12,317 nt of DNA from JANOQP01 sp044227705. GTDB lineage: Bacteria > Bacteroidota > Bacteroidia > Chitinophagales > Saprospiraceae. Position 1 is the stretch's first letter. The number at the start of each line of letters is the position of its first letter. The position numbers and the translations under genes are program-made. Shown in pieces: positions 6,251-12,317 of the stretch. The stretch spans positions 1 to 12,317 of the forward strand of contig JBGAWE010000135.1 in the NCBI GenBank assembly GCA_044227705.1. Reading direction: 5' to 3'. The notes under the pieces are model-generated. The model made no database searches and had not been told where the DNA came from. It was given only the letters and a program-made list of their open reading frames with translations.

Positions 6251-8545
6251 TCAGTTTGCGTTGTCCGAAAGGAACTTCAGCCGCATCCACTGGATCTCTT
6301 CGTACTTGATTTCGTCGTCCTTCAGGTCGGCGAAGGCCGCGTCGACCGAGTCGGTCTCGGCCGTCATGAAATAGTCGAGGATGGTCTCGCGGGCGTACTC
6401 GTCGATGGCGGTGTTGAGGTGGTAGTCGAGGCGGAGCTTGGTGCCGGAGCCGATGATGCTGTCGAGTTCTTCGAGCAGTTCGACGAGCGTCAGTTGGTTG
6501 CCGCGCGCGATGTCCTTCATCGGGATTTTGCGGTCGATGGCGAGGATGATGGCCACCTTTGTCTTCGAGCGGTTGGCGACGGTCTTGATGGTGATGTCGA
6601 CCGGCCGGTCAATCTCGTTCGTTTCCACATAGGCGGCGATGGTCTCGATGAATGCCTTGCCGTACTTCTGCGCCTTGCCGGGGTTGCAGCCCTGGCACTG
6701 GGCCAGCTCCTCCATCGTGATGGGGTAGCGCGTGGCCATGTCGTCGAGCGTCGGGTCTTGGAAGATGATGTAGGGCGGCACGCCGTGCTTCTTCGCCTGC
6801 AGTTTCCGCAGGTCTTTGAGGATGTTGACCAGCTGCTCGTCGAGGACGGCCGTTCCGCCGCCCGAGTCCTCGAGGTCGGCCTCGTCCTCGTCGTAGTTGT
6901 GGTTGATGGTGATTTCGACCTTCGTCGGCTTTTCGAGGAACTTCCGCCCCTCGTCCGTCAGCCGCAGGAGGCCGTAGTGCTCGATGTCCTTCCGAATGAG
7001 GTTGTGGATGAGCGCGTGGCGGAAGATGGAGTTCCAGAAGTTGTCGTCGCGGTCGTCGCCCATCCCGTAGTTCTCGTTCTCGGAGAAACGGAAGTCGATC
7101 ATCTCCTTCGAGTCCTTGCCGAGCAGGTAGTCGATGTAGACTTTGAGGAGGTAGTTTTCATTGAGGTCTTTCACCGCCGTCAAAGCCTTCTTCATCTCGT
7201 CGGTGACCTCGACCTTCTCTTTCGGGTTCTTGCAGTTGTCGCACATCTTCTGGCAGTTCGCCTCCTCGAACTCCTCCCCGAAATAGTGCAGCAGGAAGCG
7301 GCGGCGGCAAGCGGCCGTCTCCGAATAGGCGACGACCTCCTGCATCAGAAGCGCACCCATCTCCCGCTCCGCAACAGGCTTGTCGCGCAGGAATTTCTCC
7401 AACCGGACGATGTCGGCATATGCATAAAAAGCGATGCAATGCCCCTGCAACCCGTCGCGCCCGGCCCGGCCGGTCTCTTGGTAGTAGTTTTCGATGGACT
7501 TCGGAATGTCGTAGTGCATGACGAAGCGCACGTCCGGCTTGTCGATGCCCATGCCGAAGGCAATGGTGGCGCAGATGACCTCGATGTTCTCCATCAAAAA
7601 GTCGTCCTGCGCCCCCGAGCGGGTCTTCGGGTCGAGGCCCGCGTGGTAGGCGGCGGCGCGGATGTCGTTGACGTTCAAGACCTCGGCGATGTCCTCCGCC
7701 GTCTTCCGGTTCTGGACGTAGATTATGCCCGACTTGCCCCTGAAACCCTCCTTGATGATGCGGATGATCTCTTTGAAAGTCTGCTCCCGTTTCTGCTTCG
7801 GCCGGATTTCATAGAAGAGGTTCTCGCGGTTGAAGGAGAGGACGAAGCTGTGCTCGTTCTCCATGTCGAGGTTCTTCACGATGTCCGTCGAGACCTTCGG
7901 CGTGGCCGTCGCCGTCAGCGCGATAACGGGGATGTCGCGCCCGATGGCGTCGATCATTATCTTGATTCGGCGGTACTCCGGGCGGAAGTCGTGGCCCCAT
8001 TCCGAAATGCAGTGCGCCTCGTCGACAGCGACGAACGAGATGTTCGAGTTGCGAAAGAACTCGATGTTCTCCTCTTTTGTCAAGGTCTCTGGAGCGACGT
8101 AGAGCAATTTGGTTTTGCCCGCCGTGATGTCGGCCTTCACCTTTTTCATCTGCGCCTTCGACAGCGAGGAGTTCAAAAAGTGGGCGACCTCGTCCTCCTC
8201 CGAATATCCGCGAATCGCGTCCACCTGGTTTTTCATCAAGGCGATGAGCGGCGAGATGATGATGGCCGTCCCCGGCATCATCAGCGCGGGGAGCTGGTAG
8301 CAGAGCGACTTGCCTCCGCCCGTCGGCATGATGACAAAGGTGTCGTGCCCGTCGAGGACCGACTGGATGATGTCGCGCTGCACCCCTTTGAAGGAGGTGA
8401 AGCCAAAATACTTCTCAAGGTTTTCGAGGAGGTAGTCGCCTTCGCCGTTGAGGCGAGGGGCGAGGGTCTTCGGGACGCTGGGGTTGTTGGGGGAGGGCTT
8501 CGTTTTGCTGGCGGTCTTTTTTGTTTTTTCTACAGTCGTCGTCAT
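6251..8545 (-). CDS. recQ: ATP-dependent DNA helicase RecQ
   Basis: The 764-residue superfamily 2 3'-5' helicase acts in recombination and replication-fork repair. Domains in order, numbered from the ATG at 8545: a Lys/Thr/Pro-rich basic tail (1-30); helicase core with Walker A MPTGGGKS (73-80), DEAH box (175-178) followed by the RecQ aromatic-rich loop CISEWGHDFRPEY, and motif VI QETGRAGRDG (356-365); four zinc-binding cysteines (413, 431, 435, 438) and the winged-helix RQC region; an HRDC domain (about 567-642); and a C-terminal extension (about 652-764) resembling the extra HTH found in many Bacteroidota RecQs, which makes it longer than the about 610-residue E. coli enzyme. A GTG at 8554 would add three residues; the ATG is preferred. 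It is divergent from kdsD and has a structured leader and a terminator of its own. Confidence 0.97.
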   Translation of the reverse strand: MTTTVEKTKKTASKTKPSPNNPSVPKTLAPRLNGEGDYLLENLEKYFGFTSFKGVQRDIIQSVLDGHDTFVIMPTGGGKSLCYQLPALMMPGTAIIISPLIALMKNQVDAIRGYSEEDEVAHFLNSSLSKAQMKKVKADITAGKTKLLYVAPETLTKEENIEFFRNSNISFVAVDEAHCISEWGHDFRPEYRRIKIMIDAIGRDIPVIALTATATPKVSTDIVKNLDMENEHSFVLSFNRENLFYEIRPKQKREQTFKEIIRIIKEGFRGKSGIIYVQNRKTAEDIAEVLNVNDIRAAAYHAGLDPKTRSGAQDDFLMENIEVICATIAFGMGIDKPDVRFVMHYDIPKSIENYYQETGRAGRDGLQGHCIAFYAYADIVRLEKFLRDKPVAEREMGALLMQEVVAYSETAACRRRFLLHYFGEEFEEANCQKMCDNCKNPKEKVEVTDEMKKALTAVKDLNENYLLKVYIDYLLGKDSKEMIDFRFSENENYGMGDDRDDNFWNSIFRHALIHNLIRKDIEHYGLLRLTDEGRKFLEKPTKVEITINHNYDEDEADLEDSGGGTAVLDEQLVNILKDLRKLQAKKHGVPPYIIFQDPTLDDMATRYPITMEELAQCQGCNPGKAQKYGKAFIETIAAYVETNEIDRPVDITIKTVANRSKTKVAIILAIDRKIPMKDIARGNQLTLVELLEELDSIIGSGTKLRLDYHLNTAIDEYARETILDYFMTAETDSVDAAFADLKDDEIKYEEIQWMRLKFLSDNAN

Positions 8546-8573
8546 GACTTGCACATCAGGATTTGAAAAGAAA

Positions 8574-8598
8574 CCCGCCCCGAAAGGCTTGGGACGGG
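8574..8598 (-). promoter_or_regulatory. Terminator-like hairpin in the recQ leader (attenuator candidate)
   Basis: Read on the minus strand, CCCGTCCC (8598-8591) pairs fully with GGGGCGGG (8581-8574) around a 9-nt loop, including one G-U pair, and is followed by TTTCTTTTC. This is intrinsic-terminator architecture placed 20 nt before the recQ ATG. On the plus strand the same stem carries a C-A mismatch, so the structure favours the recQ direction. It could attenuate recQ or stop antisense transcripts coming from kdsD. Confidence 0.45.
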
Positions 8599-8626
8599 CG
8601 TGTTTCTGTCGTTCACGGATTACCCC

Positions 8627-8641
8627 CGAAGCTGGGCTTCG
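8627..8641. repeat. Small perfect hairpin in the recQ-kdsD intergenic region
   Basis: CGAAGC and GCTTCG form a perfect 6-bp stem with a 3-nt loop, extended by CC/GG past a one-base bulge. It lies in the predicted recQ leader upstream of the terminator-like hairpin, so it could belong to a folded leader; no known riboswitch class is recognised. Confidence 0.4.
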
Positions 8642-8666
8642 AGGCTTATTCGGCCTTGAGTCGGGC

Positions 8667-8674
8667 TATTTTTG
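8667..8674 (+). promoter_or_regulatory. Predicted kdsD promoter (-7 element)
   Basis: TATTTTTG matches the Bacteroidota -7 consensus TANNTTTG exactly and points toward kdsD. Transcription would begin near 8680, leaving a leader of about 48 nt before the GTG at 8729. No good -33 element is visible. The element overlaps a short GGGC/GCCC stem followed by seven T, which could instead be read as a weak terminator. Confidence 0.4.
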
Positions 8675-8696
8675 CCCTGTTTTTTTCAAAAGCCGT

Positions 8697-8704
8697 CAAA
8701 GGTA
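8697..8704 (-). promoter_or_regulatory. Predicted recQ promoter (-7 element)
   Basis: TACCTTTG on the minus strand matches TANNTTTG exactly. It would start a recQ transcript near 8690, with a leader of about 145 nt that includes the hairpins at 8627-8641 and 8574-8598. The -33 region, inside the kdsD start region, is T-rich but has no exact TTTG. Confidence 0.42.
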
Positions 8705-8728
8705 AAAAGACATTCAACTTTGAAAACA

Positions 8729-9706
8729 GTGCCTCAAAATAATTCTGAACTGATTTTGCGGGCCGCCCGCGCCACCGTCTCCATCGAGCGCGACGCGCTT
8801 TCCGCGCTCGAAAAAAGCATCGGCCAGGCGTTCGCCGAGGCGGTCGAGGCGGTCTTTTCGACGAAGGGGAGGTTGGTCGTGACGGGCGTCGGCAAGTCGG
8901 CCATCGTCGCCCAGAAAATCGCGGCGACGCTCAACTCGACCGGGCAGCCCGCCCTGTTCATGCACGCCGCCGACGCGCTGCACGGCGACCTTGGGATGGT
9001 GCAGCCGGAGGACTTTGTGCTCATCCTCTCGAAGAGCGGCGAGACGGCGGAAATCAAGGCACTTGTCCCGCTCGTCAAAAATTTGGGGAACAAAATCATC
9101 GGCATCGCCGCCAGCCCGGCCGGTTTTTTGGCAAAACAGGCCGACCATTTCCTCGAAATCCCCATCGAAAAAGAAGCCGACCCGAACAACCTCGCCCCAA
9201 CCGCCAGCTCGACTTCGATGGTCGCGCTGGGCGACGCGATGGCCGTCGCGCTGCTCGCCTTGCGGGGTTTCTCGCCCGAGGATTTTTCAAAGTTCCATCC
9301 CGGCGGCTCGCTCGGCAAGCAGCTTTACCTGCGCGTCGCCGACCTTTTTATATTGAATGAAAAACCGGCCGTCGCCCCGGACGCGCCGCTGCGCGAGGTG
9401 ATTTTTGAAATCAGCTCGAAACGGCTCGGCGCGACGGCCGTCGTCTCCAAAACCGGAAAACTGGAGGGAATCATCACCGACGGCGACCTGCGGCGGATGC
9501 TCGAAAAGGGCGTTGGTTTTGAAAGAGTCGCCGCCGCCGACATCCTCTCGGCAAACCCGAAGACCGTCTCGCCCGAAACGCTGGCCGTCGACGCGCTCTC
9601 GCTGATGCGGGCGCGGAGCATCACGCAGCTTTTGGTGGTCGATGAAAAGGGCGCTTACATCGGGGTCTTGCACCTGCACGACTTGTTGCGGGAGGGGCTC
9701 ATCTGA
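8729..9706 (+). CDS. kdsD: Arabinose-5-phosphate isomerase, KpsF/GutQ (KdsD) family
   Basis: The 325-residue cytosolic enzyme interconverts ribulose-5-phosphate and arabinose-5-phosphate, the first step toward Kdo for the lipopolysaccharide core. An N-terminal SIS sugar-isomerase domain (about 35-185) precedes two CBS repeats (about 205-325). Motifs include GVGKSAIVAQ (Lys56), HAADALHGDLGMV (79-91), SKSGETAE (Glu108), EKEADPNNLAPTASST (Glu149) and FHPGGSLGK (His190). The four residues named correspond, at a constant offset of three, to the active-site Lys59, Glu111, Glu152 and His193 of E. coli KdsD. No ATG start exists: GTG at 8729 gives the family's usual N-terminus, TTG at 8720 would add three residues and TTG at 8672 nineteen. 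Its 3' end overlaps the convergent adhesin gene by 8 bp. From memory, KdsD-type genes beside recQ recur in Bacteroidota. Confidence 0.94.
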   Translation: MPQNNSELILRAARATVSIERDALSALEKSIGQAFAEAVEAVFSTKGRLVVTGVGKSAIVAQKIAATLNSTGQPALFMHAADALHGDLGMVQPEDFVLILSKSGETAEIKALVPLVKNLGNKIIGIAASPAGFLAKQADHFLEIPIEKEADPNNLAPTASSTSMVALGDAMAVALLALRGFSPEDFSKFHPGGSLGKQLYLRVADLFILNEKPAVAPDAPLREVIFEISSKRLGATAVVSKTGKLEGIITDGDLRRMLEKGVGFERVAAADILSANPKTVSPETLAVDALSLMRARSITQLLVVDEKGAYIGVLHLHDLLREGLI

Positions 9707-12317
9707 CCACCTCAATCCACCCGCTCAACTCCCGCCGCTTCACCCCCGACACGAACAGCTCCGAGACCGTGCAGGTGAAATAGTACGCCCCCTCGGCAAG
9801 CTCCTGCCCGCCCGAGTTGCGCCCGTCCCAGTTGATGGCCGGGTCGGTGGTCGTCCAGACGAGGTTCCCCCAGCGGTTGAAGATTTTCAGGTCAATCGAC
9901 GAGACGAAGCGCCAACCGGGGCGCGGCTTGAACAGGTCGTTGGCCCCGTCGCCGTTCGGCGTGAAGGTGTTCGGCAGCTCGTAGACCGGGCAGTTGTCGG
10001 CGCAGACCGTCGCCGAGGCGGACTTGTTGCCGACCGAGTCGAACGCCTCGACGAAATAGCAGGTGGCGAGGCTCAACTGGAGTTGGTGGCCGTAAAAAGT
10101 GTCGGCCGCCGAGGTCAAGGTTTCCAAAACTTGAACCGCGTCGCCGTTTATCCACCAAACCGTATAGCCCGCCACGTCGTCCGCGCCGCCGCAGGCACTG
10201 TTCGGGTTTGTCCATGAAAGAAGGTTTTCGAGGGTCGCGGCCGGGTCGAACGGCTCGCCCGTCGTGCAGAGGTTGCTCACCGAGAGAACCGGCGGGCAGG
10301 GCGGCACCGTGTCGATCGGCGTCCCGCAGGCCTCCTGCGAAAAATTGAGAATCGGGTCGACCACGCCGCCGATGGCATAGGTGCCGACGGACTGGATTTT
10401 GTAGCAATAGTTCTTCCCGTTGACCAATCCCTTGTCTGCAAAAAGCGGCTTCGCCACGGAGGCGATGCTGTCGAAATTTTGGGTCAAGTCATTTTGCCGG
10501 AAAACCGTGTAGCTGTTGTTCTTCCACGGCACCGACTCCTCCCACGAGAGGTCGTTCTCCTGGTCGGTGGACTTGATTTTCAAAAAAACGGACGAGGCGA
10601 CCGTCGTCGACCCGAGCGCCGTCGCCGAGCCGTTTGTGTAGAAATCGACGCGGTACCGCCAGCCGTCGGAGCGCGTATCTCGTTGATTGTCAAAGAAAAA
10701 AGTGTCGTTTGCCGCCGCAAAACTGTTGGTCGTGAAGTTCGCCGCCGGTATTTCCGAGAAGCTGCCGCCCGTCAGACCGGGGGCGCGGAGGAGCTGGTAC
10801 CGATAGGGCGGCTTGTTCATCAAAGTGTCCAAATCCTTCGCGTCGGGCTTCGACCACCGGATGTCGACCGAGCCGTCGGCCGCGTCGGTTTTCGATATCG
10901 AGACGTTCGTGATGAGCGGCAAGTCCTTCGGCAACTGCACGCAGACCTCCTCGCTGGGCAGGCTCTCGACGATGTTGAACGGGTAGCCGCCGAAGCTCGT
11001 CCGGGCAAACTTCCCCTCGACTCTGTAGCAATAGGTGCGGCCGCGCTCGACGTCTTTGTCCTCGAAAAAATAACGGCCGTTCTGCACCGCCTCCGTCGAG
11101 TCGATGAGCTTTGTGTAGCCCTTTCCGGCGAGGCCGGGGTTGCAAGTGTCGACGGCGAAAGGGTTCGGCCCCTCGCGCCGCCAGACGGAGAAGGCGTAGA
11201 AATAATCCTCGGCCGCCGCCTCGCACTGGTAAGGCTTCTCCCAGCTCAGCTCAACTTTCCCGGATTTCGAGACCGCCTGCAAATCGAGCGGCGGCGGGCC
11301 GACGACTTTTATCCGAACCTGTTTCAAATCAATCAAGCCCGTAGTGTCGAGGAAGTTGTCGGAGACCTTGAAAGCCACGCCATAATACTGGTCGCTGATG
11401 TGCTCGCAGGCCGTCACCCATTTGAAATGCCCGACGACCGGCGAGGCGACGAAGCCCGTCGGCACGTCGAAAACGGCCGGGCTGAACTTGCTCAAAAAGG
11501 GCGCGCCCGTCGCAGTCAACCGCACCATCTGCCCCGAATCGGGGTCGCTTCCGGTTACGTCGAACTCGACCGTGTCGCCCGCGACAACGCAGATTTGATT
11601 GGGGGCAACAACCGTCGGCGGCTCGTTCTTGCAGTCCCTGACGAGGATTTGCATGTCGCGGATAGTCGAGTCGGTCGCCGTCCATTGGCCCGGCACGAGC
11701 TGCCGCCACGAGATGACGTAAAAGGCCACGTTATACTCGCCCGGCACCTGCGGCGACGACCAGAGCATGTCGCCCGTCTTTTCGTTCAATTGAAAAAAAC
11801 TGCCTGCCCCAATCGCGCTCGGGAAGCTGTAGTTCGGCACCGGCGACCCAACATCCGCCAGCGGGACGAGCAGGCTGTAGCTCAAGCTGTCCCCGTCGGG
11901 GTCGTAGGCGTTCGGGTTGTGTCGAAAAGGGTGGCCGACGCAAGCAAAATCAATCGGCGGCTGGAGCAAAACGGGCGTCGAGTTGTACCCCCCAAACTGG
12001 CAATCGGGGATGGTGTAGGCCGTCTCGATGTGGAAGGGCACGTTGTCGCTGCTCGGGGGGTTGACGTTTAGGATGCCCTTGATGCGGTTGGGGTCGGTCA
12101 TCGAGACGACGTAGCGGGCGGCCCCGGCGTACTGGTGCTCGCCCGAGTAAATGTTCTTTTGGATGTCGTTGCCGAGGTCCTCGCCGTTGCCGCCGCCGTT
12201 GCTGCGCGGGAGGGTGCTGAAGGTGCCGTCGCCCCAGGCAATGGTGAGCGAGTCGCGGTCGGCGGCGATGGAGCTTTTCTTCGTGTAGGTCACGATGGTC
12301 GCCCGGATTCGGTACTC
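9699..12317 (-). CDS. Secreted Fn3-like multidomain protein with type IX secretion type B sorting domain (5' end beyond window)
   Basis: These are the last 872 residues of a large exported surface protein; the frame is open to the right edge (EYRIRATIV), so start and signal peptide lie outside. The final about 95 residues (ELPNTFTPNGDGANDLF, IFNRWGNLVW, WDGRNSGGQELAEGAYYFT) are a gliding-motility-associated C-terminal domain (CHU_C, TIGR04131), the type B signal for export by the type IX system. Upstream are a WGDGT region (about 28-32) and a YDPDGDSLSYSL cadherin/PKD-like piece (about 138-149), a PKD-like module near 236-340, then about four fibronectin-III-like modules (roughly 341-455, 466-575, 576-665 and 670-775). 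Family members serve as adhesins or matrix components; this one's ligand is unknown. An in-frame GTG at 12293 is unlikely to be the start, since the beta-sheet-like sequence continues across it. Confidence 0.9.
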   Translation of the reverse strand, partial: EYRIRATIVTYTKKSSIAADRDSLTIAWGDGTFSTLPRSNGGGNGEDLGNDIQKNIYSGEHQYAGAARYVVSMTDPNRIKGILNVNPPSSDNVPFHIETAYTIPDCQFGGYNSTPVLLQPPIDFACVGHPFRHNPNAYDPDGDSLSYSLLVPLADVGSPVPNYSFPSAIGAGSFFQLNEKTGDMLWSSPQVPGEYNVAFYVISWRQLVPGQWTATDSTIRDMQILVRDCKNEPPTVVAPNQICVVAGDTVEFDVTGSDPDSGQMVRLTATGAPFLSKFSPAVFDVPTGFVASPVVGHFKWVTACEHISDQYYGVAFKVSDNFLDTTGLIDLKQVRIKVVGPPPLDLQAVSKSGKVELSWEKPYQCEAAAEDYFYAFSVWRREGPNPFAVDTCNPGLAGKGYTKLIDSTEAVQNGRYFFEDKDVERGRTYCYRVEGKFARTSFGGYPFNIVESLPSEEVCVQLPKDLPLITNVSISKTDAADGSVDIRWSKPDAKDLDTLMNKPPYRYQLLRAPGLTGGSFSEIPAANFTTNSFAAANDTFFFDNQRDTRSDGWRYRVDFYTNGSATALGSTTVASSVFLKIKSTDQENDLSWEESVPWKNNSYTVFRQNDLTQNFDSIASVAKPLFADKGLVNGKNYCYKIQSVGTYAIGGVVDPILNFSQEACGTPIDTVPPCPPVLSVSNLCTTGEPFDPAATLENLLSWTNPNSACGGADDVAGYTVWWINGDAVQVLETLTSAADTFYGHQLQLSLATCYFVEAFDSVGNKSASATVCADNCPVYELPNTFTPNGDGANDLFKPRPGWRFVSSIDLKIFNRWGNLVWTTTDPAINWDGRNSGGQELAEGAYYFTCTVSELFVSGVKRRELSGWIEVVR

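Noticed and set aside
6230..8566. A 778-codon open frame on the plus strand across the whole recQ gene
   Set aside because: It is the antisense shadow of recQ in GC-rich DNA: composition is dominated by Val, Leu, Asp, Arg and His without any domain, while the minus strand encodes a complete RecQ.
8581..8690. A tRNA or known riboswitch in the recQ-kdsD gap
   Set aside because: A GTTCA-like loop and several small stems are present, but no cloverleaf with a 7-bp acceptor or conserved arms can be formed, and no known riboswitch core was recognised.
8672..8728. Start of kdsD at the TTG at 8672
   Set aside because: It would add 19 residues (Pro-Cys-Phe-Phe and basic residues) not seen in the family, and would lie inside the predicted promoter and start-site region; GTG at 8729 fits the usual N-terminus.

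Overview
The window looks like chromosomal DNA from a GC-rich member of the Bacteroidota. The adhesin at the right edge ends in a gliding-motility/type IX secretion type B sorting domain, which is specific to that phylum. Several intergenic regions carry the Bacteroidota sigma -7 element TANNTTTG, and Shine-Dalgarno sequences are weak or absent. A Saprospiria-like lineage would fit the gene families and the high GC, but that is inference. No rRNA, tRNA, CRISPR array, insertion sequence or phage gene was seen. Coding density is very high: the longest gene-free stretch is about 180 bp (8546-8728, between recQ and kdsD).

Layout. Positions 1-1745 (minus strand) hold a compact three-gene operon: a Cys-rich lipoprotein with a peptidoglycan-binding-like C-terminus, a BlaI/MecI-type repressor, and a BlaR1/MecR1-type M56 membrane metalloprotease cut by the left edge. 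Both junctions are ATGA start/stop overlaps. In front of the operon, at 1784-1817, two tandem AACTAA-N3-TTAGTT dyads sit over a recognisable Bacteroidota promoter. They are very likely the repressor's operators. This is an inducible repressor/protease sensory switch whose co-transcribed target is a cell-envelope lipoprotein and not a beta-lactamase.

Positions 1854-6133 (minus strand) hold pepA (M17 leucyl aminopeptidase), mutL and a rhomboid intramembrane protease, in that transcriptional order, with gaps of 53 and 48 bp. mutL may also have its own promoter in the pepA-mutL gap. MutL has an intact GHKL ATPase domain but a degenerate C-terminal endonuclease site.

recQ (6251-8545, minus strand) is closed by a good intrinsic terminator at 6190-6222. 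It is preceded by a structured leader with a second terminator-like hairpin only 20 nt before the start codon. Divergent from recQ is kdsD (8729-9706, plus strand), encoding arabinose-5-phosphate isomerase for the Kdo of lipopolysaccharide. Its promoter faces that of recQ. kdsD overlaps tail-to-tail by 8 bp with a large secreted, Fn3-like multidomain surface protein (9699 to the right edge, minus strand) exported by type IX secretion.

The middle and right parts are ordinary housekeeping genes (DNA repair, peptide turnover, LPS precursor, surface protein). The accessory-like, least explained part is the lipoprotein/BlaI/M56 operon with its tandem operators.
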